This document shows, in pieces, positions 38,540 through 52,000 of a DNA stretch of 64,000 bases. The notes under the pieces are model-generated. The model saw nothing but the letters and a program-made list of their open reading frames with translations. It was not told the origin of the DNA and did not search any database. The DNA is taken from assembly GCF_024713945.1 (NCBI RefSeq), contig NC_134677.1, forward strand, positions 6,513,001-6,577,000, in the 5' to 3' direction. Both the position numbers and the translations under genes were made by a program. This DNA is from Dermatophagoides farinae. Taxonomy: Eukaryota > Arthropoda > Arachnida > Sarcoptiformes > Pyroglyphidae. Positions within the stretch are counted from its first letter, which is position 1, and each line of letters begins with the position of its first letter.

Positions 38540-38955
38540 TGGAATTTTATTCCTTTTTTACATTTAAAAATTGGTATTTTAAAAGAAAAATTGGCCTGTC
38601 ATTTTCAGAGAAAAAAACTTGTAGCGTTTGCTATTGAATTCTGGTAATTCAATCAACCTGATGAAATAGGCAACATTCTGTCTTGGGCGTCATATATCTC
38701 ATGGATTCACGTCACATGAATGCTATGATAAGAAAAAAGATTCTGTAAAAGAGAATGAATGGAAAAAAATAAAAATCAAAAAATAAACTATGCGATCAAG
38801 GCAATGTCTATGTTGTGATTTTTTTTGTACTTGTATTTGAAATATAGAATTTCTCATGGACTATACCAACGACATACAGAAAGTGATGGCAAACATAAAT
38901 TTGCGCATGAGAATATTCCGTTAGGAAATAGATTGGAGGAGCTTTTATTGTATGA

Positions 38956-39064
38956 GCTGCTACTATCCTTAATGGAGTCCAGAAAAACTATGACTACGAT
39001 TCTGATGATGATGATGATGATGATAATATTAAACATCATCACAATTCTAACGTTACATTAAATG
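38956..39064 (+). other. Possible 5' coding exon of the SLC7 gene
   Basis: An open frame encoding KNYDYDSDDDDDDDNIKHHH ends at a G|GTTGTT donor in phase 1, which matches the phase needed by the first certain transporter exon at 39398. Acidic, unstructured N termini are common in this family. The donor is weak, the run of D comes from a GAT repeat, and no start codon lies in frame after the preceding stop, so a further upstream exon would be needed. Confidence 0.25.
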
Positions 39065-39397
39065 GTTGTTTCATTTCATTCGATTCAGAACACGTTGAGT
39101 GCTTTAGGTTATTTCATTCAATTCGCTTTGCGCACGTTTTTTCATACTTCAATCAAGAAAAAAAACAAAACAAATAAATTATTGATTATTGTCCGAATTC
39201 GACACATTTGAATTGTCCTTTTGAGTGAAAAAAAACGTATTTGCTTCGTTTTGCGTACAAGTTTTGTTTTTGTCTTTATTTCTTTCATTAAATTGTGTTG
39301 AAATTTTTTTTCCTACAATAAAAAATAACCGTAAGTGCGTGCAACGGTTATAATATAATCAGTTAAAAATTGTTTATTTTTGACTCATATTATGTAG

Positions 39398-41668
39398 TGG
39401 CTTCAAATGGAGATCTCGGTCATGCTCATCCCACGACATCGAACAAAGAAAAAATTAAAATTGCAGATGAAAAAAATAAAACGGTGAAAAACAACAATCA
39501 TTTTGGATCATTTCTTAGCAATGCTAGAAATTTTTCGGAAGGAGATGTATCGATCGTCGGTCTCAAACGTCGAGTTGGATTTATCAGTGGAACAGCCCTC
39601 ATTGTGGGCACCATGATTGGTATTTTATCATGCAAATAATTCATTAACTGGATTATTGATTCTAAATCCTAACTAGGAAGCGGTATATTTGTATCACCAA
39701 AAGGAGTACTTGAACGATCTGGTTCAGTTGGAATGAGTCTAATCGTATGGATTGGTTCTGGTCTGATTTCTTTACTTGGTAAATTATTTAGTGAACTTTG
39801 TCAAACAAATAATATTTTTGAAAAACTTTAAATTTTTCAGGAGCCCTTTGCTATGCCGAACTTGGTACATTGATCACGAAATCTGGTGCAGAATATTCAT
39901 ATATTCTCGAATCGTTTGGTGGTTTATTAGCATTTCTGTTTTCCTGGATATCAGTTTTTGTTCTAAAGCCATCAATGTTGTCAATCATTTGTCTGACCCT
40001 TAGCGAATATGTTGTTCAGCCTTTCTTTCCAGAATGTCAGCCCAATAACTTTGCTATCAAATTGATAGCAATATTTTTTATTGGTATGTTTTATATAATA
40101 AATATGATCAATCAAAATAATTTCATTGCAATAATTACTAAATATGTAGTAACCATAACATACGTAAATTGTTATAGCGTTAATTTGGCCACAAGCACTC
40201 AGAACATATTCACTGCTGCCAAATTATTAGCAATCATCATCATTATTTGTGGCGGAATTGTCCATATATTCCAAGGACATACTGAATACATTTCCAAAGG
40301 TTTTGAAGGCTCAAAATATGAAATTTCGGATATTGCTACAGCATTTTATAGCGGTCTTTGGGCATATGATGGATGGTTCGTTTTTTTTTGTTAAATATGA
40401 TTATTGAATCTCATTGATCTATCACTTTTGTTTCAATAGGAATAACCTAAATTATGTTACTGAAGAATTGATTAATCCATACCGCAATTTACCGTTGGCA
40501 ATCATTTGTGGGATACCAATTGTAACTTTATGTTATGTATTGGTAAACATATCTTACATGAGTGTTATGTCGACTGAGGATATATTGATGTCGGATGCTG
40601 TTGCTGTGGCAAGTATCATTTTTTTTTTTTTTTTTTGACTAAATTATATCGTCTAATTTATTATTTTATTAAAAAAAAAAACACAAAAAGACATGGGGAA
40701 ATCAAATTCTTGGATTCGCATCAATCATTATACCGATTTCAGTAGCATTTTCTTCATTTGGAGCAGGCAAATAATTTAATTAATTAATTAATTTAATTAA
40801 TTTTTAATAAAAAAAATTTTAAAATTCTTTTTTTTAAATTCATTTTTTTAGGCAATGGTTCTTGTTTCACTAGTGGAAGGTATTCACGCCAAAAAATTAA
40901 TCTATTTTTACTCAATAATTTTATTTTCGTTTATCAGACTAGCATTCGCAGCAGCACGAGAAGGACATTTAATTGATGTCCTATCTTATATCGATATGAA
41001 ACGATACACTCCATCACCTGCTCTGGTTTTCAATGCATTTCTTTCTAGTAAGATGATAATGATAATTAATTGTTCGATTATTTATATTCCATTCAAAGTT
41101 CTTTTAATCCTGCCTAGCAATATTGAGAGTTTGATAGATTTTTTCAGCTTTACTGCTTGGTTATTTTATGGTGCAACCATGTTAGCTTTGATCATTCTTC
41201 GCTATAAATCTCCATATAAAGAAAAATTTCGTCCTTATAAGGTAGAATATATATATTTGAAAATATTGTTATTGGTGTTGTTATCATTTATTTTGTTACA
41301 TATACAGGTGCACTTATCATTGCCAATAATTGTTTTCCTGATATCGATATATTTAGTTATTGGGCCAATTATACAGAATCCACAAATAGAATATCTATAT
41401 GCAACGTTATATATCGTTTCAGGATTGTTGGTCTATGTTCCATTTGTAAAATATAAAGTTAAATGTCAACGTTTACTTAGTGAGTTGTAACATTATTCCT
41501 AATCACATTATTGTCATTTCATTATTATTAACAATTTTTTTTCGATACTTTTTAGATATCATTACATGGACGACTCAATTGATTTTCAAAGCTGTCCCAT
41601 GTGAATATGTTCCAGAAAGTTCACCTGACGAAGAAGAATTACAAGAATCAAATCAACCGGAAGAATGA
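39398..41668 (+). CDS. LAT-type SLC7 amino acid transporter (5' end unresolved)
   Basis: Eleven exons: 39398-39619, 39677-39778, 39841-40083, 40150-40375, 40440-40608, 40691-40766, 40852-40879, 40938-41047, 41099-41241, 41308-41479, 41556-41668; 533 residues plus a missing N terminus. Seen: the substrate-site helix [70 protein letters not shown] and AREGHLID, in the order and spacing of LAT1/LAT2. The Cys in FFPEC sits where light chains form a disulfide with the 4F2hc/CD98 heavy chain. Role: sodium-independent exchange of neutral, usually large, amino acids at a plasma membrane as half of a heteromer. Odd: two GC-AG introns (40609-40690, 40767-40851), a 28-nt microexon, and three introns that are stop-free multiples of three. 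Without the 66-nt intron at 40084 the protein aligns with LAT1 without a gap there. First exon uncertain. Confidence 0.9.
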
Positions 41669-43001
41669 AAAAAAAATGAAAATGTATTTTTAGCAACATT
41701 TTATTTTCAATATGATAATCGATTATTTTTTTTTGTTATCAATCAATCGATCCAAAACAAAAATATTGCTGTTGTCCATTTTGAAAAAAAAGAAGATCCG
41801 AAATTATTTCTTTGTGTTTTTATTTTCATTTCATAAAGAACAAAATATTTATCACTTTTCTCGAATATATATTATTTTTCGTTGAATATAATAAGATTTT
41901 TTTTTTTGTATTCATTCATTCAGACAGACAAAAAACTAAAAAACGAATCGTATCTTATCGTATAAATTTTAATAATAAAAATCATTAATAATTTGTCACA
42001 ATCGATGAAATAAAAAAAAAATTAATACAATGACAATGATCGAAAATAAAATAAAAATGGAAGTGGGCAGACATTGAGTGTGAAAACAATATTTTCAAAT
42101 TCTATCCAATTTTGTTTGAAATGAGTTTTTTTTTATTAAAAAAAAACTTCATTTTTTTTAAATAAAAAAAGTGCTTCAATTAAATTTCAAGAAATTGATT
42201 GTTTCATAATAATAATTATCATTTAATAATATCAATAATCAATAATATAATATTTATGAAAGTGATATATACTTTTATAAATGTTTGTTTGTATTTTTTT
42301 TTCTGTATTCATCAATTGTTTTTGTTTATAAAGAAATCTTGTGATTTGAAATTGATTGGATCATCAAATTATTATTATTTTAAATCAATGTGCATTACAT
42401 GAATTATATTTACAAATTTAAAAATTTAAAAACACGAATTGAAATACTACAAATTTTCATGGCTCGATGAGAATATGTGATTTTTGTTTCTGAAAACGAG
42501 GTGATCATTATGATAATAAACGTGAGGTTGCCATGCAAGGTGAATTGATTTTTTTTTTACAAATCGGTATGATGATTGATGATGATACTTTTTTTTAATG
42601 GTGAAAATTTATGCTAAATTAGGGCTGTGTTGTTGTGTAATGAGGATGGGGGGTCAGGGTGTATGAAATATTTCCAGTCAAAGATAAGATCTTGTCAGGA
42701 TCTTTATAATATTATTTTTTTAAATACAATCATCTTTGTTTTTTTTGTATTTGTCAGAATTGGCTCAGCAGATATCACAAAACAAATCTCGCTAATTTGA
42801 ATAATAAATGTGTAATGTAATAGACAATCTCAACTATGTATGAAAGAGGGATGAATTAATAAAAAAAAATCATGCCGAAAATATCACAATTGAATTTGAT
42901 GTTTACAAAATATGCAGTAATATAATTTTTGTTTCAATAAATACGAATTAAGATCAATAGTTCAGTCAAATTATCCATGTTCATGTATAGTGCAATATGG
43001 T
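41669..43001. other. Convergent 3' flanks of the SLC7 and kismet genes
   Basis: This holds the SLC7 3' UTR (first AATAAA on the plus strand at 41974-41979) and, from the other side, the kismet 3' UTR. The rest is AT-rich filler with poly(A/T) runs and no coding signal. I found no clear AATAAA for kismet near its stop. Confidence 0.55.
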
Positions 43002-46000
43002 TCATTTTGAGGTAGCAGCTGATTTGCGATTACTTTTATAATCTTTTGATGATACCGTTGTATTGGATAATGATGTCGAAGATTGTTTTGCCGATCGATT
43101 ACGTTTGCTAGCGTTTCTGGTCTTAGCGATATTCTTTTCTGGTGTATCTCTTTCGAATTCGCCATTAAGATCTTCCTCATCTTCATTAGCCATTAATGAT
43201 TTGAGGCTTTCATCATCGGAATCCATAGTAGCAGCTGCCGCTGCAGCGCTGGTAGAATGTACACCAGCTGGACTTGTCAAAAGACCACTGGCTAACGAGT
43301 GTCCAGATGTACCGGATGTGTTTGACGATTTCATTGAAGATTTACTGTTTCCTTTATTCGTTAACGATGATGAGAGCTTGCTTTTTGGATTTACATTAGA
43401 ACTTGATGTCGGTGTGCTGGTTGTTGATGTGAATACGTTGGAAAAATTGGCCAAACCATTCATCAAGTTGGGATTATTGAGAAAGGGAGATGTGAGACCA
43501 AAATTCATTGGATACAAAGAAGGCATTGGGAAATTTGGATTCGAGTACAAAAACGGCAATGATGCCGAAGGTAAGCCAGATGAACCGAGCATGTTAGCTG
43601 CCGTCGAATTCAAAGGGTTTTTGTTACCCTTACTGTTGTTACCAGAAGTTGACGAATTTTTACCAGATGATTTTGCCTTATCATCTGTCACACCAGTATT
43701 CAAATTAGTGGAAGCAGAAGATGCTAAACTGTTTGCAAAAGATGCGAAATCAACATTGCCTAGTGGTCCATCTTTCTTATTAGCAGATTGGTTGAGATTG
43801 GCCAGATTGGAAAAATTTGAAAAATTAAACAATGGATTATTTATGCCAAATAGATTGGCAAATGAAGATAATGATGGTGTTGTTGACGTTGTTGTGGATG
43901 CTGGAGTAGTGCAGGTCACTGTACTGCTTGTGCTTGTTGTATTTGTTGAGGAAGTTGCTTTTGAAACTGCTGCAGCGGCGGCCGCAGCAGCATCCAAAAA
44001 CATTTTCATTGATGGAAGTCCAGAAAGCATGTTATTGTTGAAACCCAAATTGGCGAAATTTGCAAAATTAGGATTGGACTTGCCGGTCGCATTCAAAGCA
44101 TTGACATAGGTGTTGGCCAGAAGTGAAGAAGCTGCTTGCTGATGCTGTTTGCTTGATGATCCGGTTGTAGCGGCTGCAGCAGCAGTCAATGAAAGATTAT
44201 TCAACAGATTTGATGCATTCATGTTAGCAAAACTGGGATTACTGGTTCTAGTTGACGTTGAAGAACTAGGTGTCTGTGAAGCACGTTTGTCGCTTGTACG
44301 AGTACGAATCGACGATGAACTACTGGGTGATACTGACTGTAATACAATAATAACCAAAAAATTAATAAGCGAATACAAGGTGAATAAAAAAACATTTACC
44401 GGTGTTTTAAATGGTGCTTGAGTAGTAGACTTATCTTTCATAAGATTCTTTAAATCAGCATTATTTTTTTCCAATAATGATGAAAGATACTTTTTGGGAT
44501 CAATTAATGATGACTAGGATATAAAACGGAAATTATTGGTAAAAAAATAAATAAGAAAAAGAAAAAAGACATACCATGCCAGAAACATTCATTAGCGATC
44601 GTTTGGCCATTAATTCATCACCGCCATTGTTATGTGAAGATGTTGATGGTGAAGATTGAGCTTCGAATTGAGCACGAGTCCGCTTACTGGATCGTGTATT
44701 CTTTGTTTTGTCATCAACCTAGAAAATGGGACAAGTTTTGAATATGTTTCATTACCTTATTCTAATGATACTTACACTAGGAATTGGTGGTGGTGGAGGC
44801 AAATGTGACTGTTGTGTTACATTGGCGGCAGAATTCAATGCCGATTGATTGGATCCTTGTGACAAACTTTGAGCAAACAGTGGGTTATTGAAAATCGAAA
44901 GAAATGTAGAACTTTGAGATAAAAGTTCGGGATTTTCTTCCAGAAGAGCTTTGAGATTCTGTTTCATCATATTGGCTTTGGGGTCAAGCAAAGGATTCTT
45001 ATCGCTTCCGGATGATGATGATGATGTTGATGGTATTTGCTTTGATGGCGGAGGTTGTTTGCTCAATAATTTAAATGATTCCATCATGTTGTAATATGCT
45101 TTGCTGACATCACTAGCTGCCAATGGTTTTTTTGTTCCCATAGTGTTGACGCTAGATGAAACACTTGAAGATGTTGCAGATGAGGTTTGTTGAGTCAGAT
45201 TAGCCAAAGTATTTTTCTTAACCGAATGGAATAATGGTGATTTTGACAATTCATCAAACAAAGTATTCGATTGGCGTTTATCATGCTGCTGTTGAGATGA
45301 AAGACTAGTGAATGCAGCCAACAAGTCTTTTTCATTGAACAAATTCCTAGATAAATTACTAGTTGATGGAGTATGAACAGAGGAAGTGACAGCAGTAGAC
45401 GTGGACTGTTGTTGTTGTTGTTGTGTTGAAAATTTATTTGACAATGCAGACGCTCTATTGGATCCGGCAGGATTGTCCACATGTTTAACTTCTTCCATCA
45501 TTTTTTTGGCTTGTAAATTTAAAGCCAGGGCATCGATTCTACTTCCAGTCTTTCCTCTCTTTTTACCAGTACTAACGGGTAGATTACTAGGATTAGCAAC
45601 TGATGCTGCTGGTGTATCTGGAAAATTTGATTTCTTCAATGTCTGGCTTAGCAAATTAGCCATCGAGCTGGATCTGTTATTACTTGGTCCACTTTTACAT
45701 GGAACTGAACTCAAATCAAGAACATCAGCTTTTTCATTAGGATTCTTAAGAGGTTGTTTATGAGCTGGATATGGAGCAGGTATATTAGGACGATTTGATT
45801 GGACACTTGTTTTTTCCAAAACTGCACTCGTTGCTGATTTGAATTTTGATGTTAAATCTAATGATCCTAATGAAAGAGCATTTCTGGATGAACTTTGATG
45901 CGCCGGAGGAGGTCCAGATTGAAGGATGCCTCCTTTTGATGTTGTTGAAGTTGTTTCTAGTCCAGCAATGACAGCATTTCCAGAAACATTAGATTTGGCG

Positions 46001-49000
46001 GCTTGTGCTTTGGAAACATTGGCCACTGCTGCTGCTAAAGTCGATTGGAATGATGGTCCAAATAAAATCGATGCGGCTTTTTCATCATTTAACAGTTCCT
46101 CACGAAGCGTTGAACGAATATTGAATGGCAAATTATTGAGCAATGGCGTCAAAAATTGTGATGGTATGTTATTCAATAATGAATTAGTCGTTTTAGTATT
46201 TTTGAACAATGATGAAGCAAAAGTATTCGGATTATTTTGTATAGGTGGAATATGTGAACTGGACGTTATCATTAGTGGATTCATTTTGCTATTATTGATA
46301 TTCGATGTTGATTGGTTATGAGTCTGATCCAAATTTGCATTGAGCAAGCTATGCAATTTTGTTTTTTCGTTGTCCATTTCGAAACGTCTGCGGCGACGTC
46401 TTCGTTTTTTATTGGAATCATCAAAATTATTGATCATTTGTCCTGGTGGTGCGGCGGTGTTTGGTGGATAAAAATATTCACTTGGAGTAAATGGAGATTG
46501 CGTTTCATGACGAGGTGTATGATCAGGTGTTGGATGTGGTGTCGGCTCTTGGCTAGCACTGGATAAACTACATGGTGTACTTGGCCGTGGTGAGCTATCG
46601 GCTGTTGTTATACTTGGCGTATTGTTTGAATGAGGCATCACAGTAGCAATGCTTCTAAATGTTGGCCATTCATTCTTTTCAACCGCTAAGCAAACATTTT
46701 CCAATCGAATTTGCAACACACGATCTCGGGGCCATTTCAATTGAGGACGAATATACGTCGAAGATATGTCAGATTCTGATGATGTAATAAGTGGCTTTAT
46801 TTCTTTCAATTCACTTTTTTCCAAATCTACTTCAGATGTAGATTCCTGATCTTCAAATTGTTTTGAAATTTTATCAATCACATTATTTAGGATGGATCGT
46901 ATTTCCATTTCAAATCCGGCTTTTTCATTGGCAGCTTTTTCTTCGGCTGCTGTCTGTGCTTCAAAATTTCTAACGATCTCAATGAATGAAAGTTCGGTAT
47001 CATTCATTAGATTATAGTCCAAACGATTAAGTCCATATTTGGCGGCACCTATCAATAAATCTTTATCGTGTTTGCCACAGACCCACCATTCGGGCAAATC
47101 TAATTGTGTTTGACAAAGTTTGAGTCGTTCATTCAATTCTGGATGACTGAGAATTTCATCTCGAACTTTGTTCAAAAGTTCGATTCTAGCCAGACATCGA
47201 TTGGCTCGTTCTTCAGTAATGGGATCAACACTGATTGGTAGATTTTCTTCATCTTCTGTCAATCGTCGACCAACTACTTTTTTACACATAGCGTGGAAAG
47301 CTTTAAAGTATTCCGTCAAAGTTTCATCCAATTTCTTTTCCAATTTGGCATACATCCGGAATCGAGTCCAATCAAATGCATCAGTCTTTTTGTTATATTC
47401 GATACCAAAAGAAGAGACAACCCGATAGAAATCTGATTCTTCTCTTCGAGACCATTTCTTTTGAGCTTGTTCACGTTTTTTATTTTCACGTTCTCTAATG
47501 GCAGCTTCAAACTTTTCCAATCTTTCCAAACGTTGCATATGTCGAGCTTTTTGAGCGATTCGGGCTTCTTCTTTCTTGAAACTTCGTTGATAACAAGTGA
47601 CCAAACGACGGAGACGATTATTCATTTCAGAAGATGTTGGAAATGGTAGATAATTTTGTTCTGGTTGTTGTTGCAGCTGTTGTTGTTGCGTTTGTTGTGG
47701 TTCTTTGGAATCTTTCTCTTTAGCATCATCACTTTCCTTGATTTTATCAGTTTTATCATCTTTGGGTTCTTGAGCCGGTGTAGCAGGAGTAGCTGGAGTA
47801 TCTGGTTCATCATCATCGTCCATTTTTACCACATCATCTTCAGATGTAATTTCTGCTAATAAGGCTGCACCATCAGGTGGACCACAAAGTACCAAAAAAC
47901 ACAAAGCTTGATCTTGTCGCATTAAATTGTAACGATCATAACCATGTTTGTAAACACCAATAATCAAAGATTTATCAGCTTCTTCGTTCCACCAGGGCGC
48001 AGGTGGATCACAATCAGGTTGACAATATGGAAGCGGTATATCTCTAACATGAAGACTGTTGAATACTTTTTCATGAAGATCGCCAATAATTTCACTTTTG
48101 ATGTAGGACAATAGTCGCACACGTAAAAGAATTCTGGAAAAAATGAGAACAAAAATTAGATGTTTTGAATGTTTGGAATGATGATTTTGTTAAAAAGATA
48201 GAAAAATCAGTAAAAATGAGAAAAAGTTGTACTCATTTAGCATACCAAAATGCCTCAGTATTAGCATGGCAAAATTCATCCTATATCAAATCGGATTGTG
48301 GTTAAATTAAATGAAAATTACTTACTTATTAGCATGTCGTAACAAATGTTTTCGATATGTTTCATCAATCATTTGAATGTCTGGATTATATTTTTCACTT
48401 TTGGCCCAATCTAAAGTTTCCAATTCTTCACAAATCGGTTTAATTATTCCTTTGTTCTTTTTCGATCGTCGACTTTTGCATAATTCATTTTCTGACGATG
48501 GTTTAGTATTCGAATCAGACGACTCACTCTTTTCTGATGGTGGAGTAATAAGATCCAAAATGAATGATTTAACTTTTTCATCACCTTTGTAATTTTGGAG
48601 GGAAAATAACAATATCACTCTAGAAATATCTTCAACATCAACTTGTGATAGATTTCGTTTGAATTTCGCTAGCATGACACATTCATCCCATCTTCCCCAA
48701 CCAAATGTAAGAAGACCTTTTTCCACTTTGAAGAATTCTGAGCGTGTCCATCCGAATCCTATTTCTTGAGCATAATCTTCATCGTGTTCTGGATCATAAA
48801 ATCGACCTTTGCGTTTCTTTTTGCCACTAGGTACTCGGTTACGACTTCCACGTGTTCTAGATGATATAGCCTCTTCTTCATCGGTCGAAGTGTCAAGCTC
48901 GGAAATATCCAGTACAGCATCATCAGCACCAAAACGTTTAGTTTGTGTTCTTCTTCGAGGTTCTTGAACAATCAATTCATTCCGGGTCTTCAATTCATCT

Positions 49001-52000
49001 ACATCAAAATTGGCTTTTTTGGCCCATTTCTCCCAGAAATTAGGATCGTCAATTTCAATGTCGGTTCGATTATCAGAAGTAGCGAATGAAGCTTTAGAGA
49101 AAGTGGAACCCTTTCCTTCGCTTTCGATAACAATCTTGGTAGTCCGTCTTTGCAGTATCATGTCGATATCTTCTTCACAGAATTTGTCGCCAGCTGCATC
49201 GTCTTCCATCAAAGCACCGTAGGCACCTTTACGGAGTAGATCTTCAATTTCTTTTTTGCTCAATTGATTTTCTGCAGTCAGATTTTTCTGAGCATTGATT
49301 GATTGCAATACAGCTTTATCAAGACCAAGCTTCAGGCTGGCGCGGTCAAACATTTCTCGTTCATAAGTGTTTCGACAAATCAATCTATAAACTTTAACCG
49401 ATTTTTTCTGGCCAATACGATGACAACGAGCTTGTGCTTGAAGATCATTTTGAGGATTCCAATCTGAATCAAAAATGATGACAGTATCGGCGGCTGTCAA
49501 GTTGATACCCAAACCACCAGCTCGCGTACATAATAGAAACACGAATCTGTCTGAATCGGGTTTGCTGAATCGATCAATGGCAGCTTGACGTAAATTACCG
49601 CGAACCCTTCCATCAATTCGTTCAAATGGATAACGTTTTTGACAGAGATAATCTTCGAGGATGTCCAAACAACGAACCATTTGTGAAAAAATTAACACGC
49701 GGTGGCCATTTTCTTTGAGTCGAGGAAGCAACTTATCGATAAGAACTAATTTACCAGATGCTTGTATGATTGCATTCAATGTTGATTCATCAGCATGAGT
49801 ACTGCGAAATTCTTGCAATATTTGCTCTTCAGCACCATTGATCAAAAACGGATGAATGCAACATTTTCGTAGTTCCATCACTGTATTCATAAGATTAGGA
49901 ATGTTAGCATAGGTACCACCTTTGCTAAGAAATTGAAAATTCCGTTCTAAAATGGCGCGATAATATTTTTTCTGTACGTTTGTCAATTCGACCTAAAAGG
50001 AAAAAGAACACAAATTAGAAGGTTTTTCACGAATTCTTTTCATTATCTTGTTATTATGATTAATAATCAGAAAATAAATCTCATCAAAAATTAATCCGAA
50101 CGTTTACTTTTGAGACATCAGATGATTATTATAATTTAAGAGATTTTCAAATAGATACATACCTCAATGATTGTTTCTTCTTTAGGCGCCAAAGATTTTT
50201 CCACGTCTTCTTTTAGTCTACGAAGCATCATTGGTTTAAGAATAGCTTTGAGTTTATCTACCTGAGCTTCTGTCTTGAGATCACCGAATTCAGCCATAAA
50301 ATTTTCATTCGAAGTGAATTGTGATGGCTCAAGGAAATGAAGAAGGCTAAACAATTCTTCGACATTGTTTTGCAATGGTGTACCAGTCAAAAGGACACGA
50401 TGATCAATTGCCAACATAAGTAATCCTTCTAAAAGTTTACAATTGCGATTTTTAAGTCGATGGGCTTCATCAATGATGCATGCAACCCATTTGATGCTGC
50501 TCAATTCAAGGCAATCTGTCAAAATCACTTCGAATGTGGTGATCATCACTTGAAATTTGTATACATTAGGTATGCGTTCATTTTTTTCATTTTTGTAATA
50601 CATTTCATAATCTTGAAGCATATTACGGCTAGGAGAACTATTGTGAAAAAAATTGTTAGAAATTTATAGAATTGAATCGCTTAAAATTTATGATCATACC
50701 TTCCATGATAGGTGACAACATTTAAATCTGTCCAAGTTTCAAATTCTCTTTGCCAATTGCCGATTGTCGATAATGGTGCAATGACCAAATATGGATATGG
50801 AACTCCATAGCGAACCATTTCTTGGATAAAGGTAATGGATTGAATGGTTTTTCCAAGACCCATCTCATCGGCTAAGATACAGTTTTGTCTAAATTGGATT
50901 TTAATCGATCAGATTTTGATTTATGTGTATTGTCTAAATTTGTACATACCCATTGTGCCAACAAAAACTTAGCCAATTGACACCTTCTAATTGATATTCT
51001 CGAAGAGTGTTACCATTTTTATAAGTTGGAGATTGTTCCACTTTCTTCCATTCACTGGCTTTGGGCTTCTTTTTGATTTTCCATTCACTTTTTGGTGGTG
51101 GTTCACGAAATTTCCAGAATTGTTCAATCTTTGCTCGATCATCGATATCGTCTTCCAATTCCCAGGTACTTTCTTCATATGACAATCCTCTCCATTTGAC
51201 CAAATAGTGGCGAACAATTTTCGTTTTCTTGATGATTCGTTTACGTTCCTTTTTTGGTTCGTTCGTTACCAGCTTATTTTCTTTTTCTTCTTCTTTTGAA
51301 TTAATTGATTCGGATATTTCTTCAGACGATTCCTGAGATTCTTTAATTTCATTTGGTTTAGATTCGATTTCGTTAGTTTCCATATTTTCAACTTCAACAT
51401 CCGGGATCGATTCTTTATTGTCGACTTCGTCCTTGTTTTTAACTGATTCATCATTTGATTTGTTCTCATCAACAACAACTTCTGAAACTAATTTTTCTTC
51501 TTTGATTGATGAATCTGATGTAACTTTATCATCGCTCTTGACCTCAGAATCAGATGGTTTCTCATCGACATCCATTTTTTCATTATTGACACTTAAGTCA
51601 GGTTTCGGTTCATTTTTTTGTTCATCATTATCTGCTAATTCCTCTTGTGGAACATTGATTTCTTCTTCTATGATTTCTTCGATTTCGTTTACATCTAAGA
51701 TTCGATCAACTTCTACATAATCAGGATTAAATGGTTCTTCATCGAGAAAATCAAAAACATTTATATCTTTCTTTTGTTTATAACGACGTAGTTTCTGAAT
51801 GATACGCCTGTCACCTTTTTCCAATTCTTCTTCAGTCTTCCAATCGCAATGCAAGTATGAAAGATTTTTGTATTTGACATAAAATTCTTCCACATCTACA
51901 AAAACTGGCTCTTTGCTTTCTGCATCATTCATTTCACCAGGTTCTAGTTCCAGTTCACGTTTGGCCATACGACTAGACAATATTTTTTCCACAACCATTG

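Noticed and set aside
43063-44109. 348-codon antisense open frame over the last kismet exon
   Set aside because: It mirrors the Ser/Asn/Ala-rich codons of the real exon on the minus strand, which rarely create antisense stops. No independent domain or start context.
45386-46566. Further antisense frames over kismet
   Set aside because: Shadows of the biased coding exon; no features of their own.
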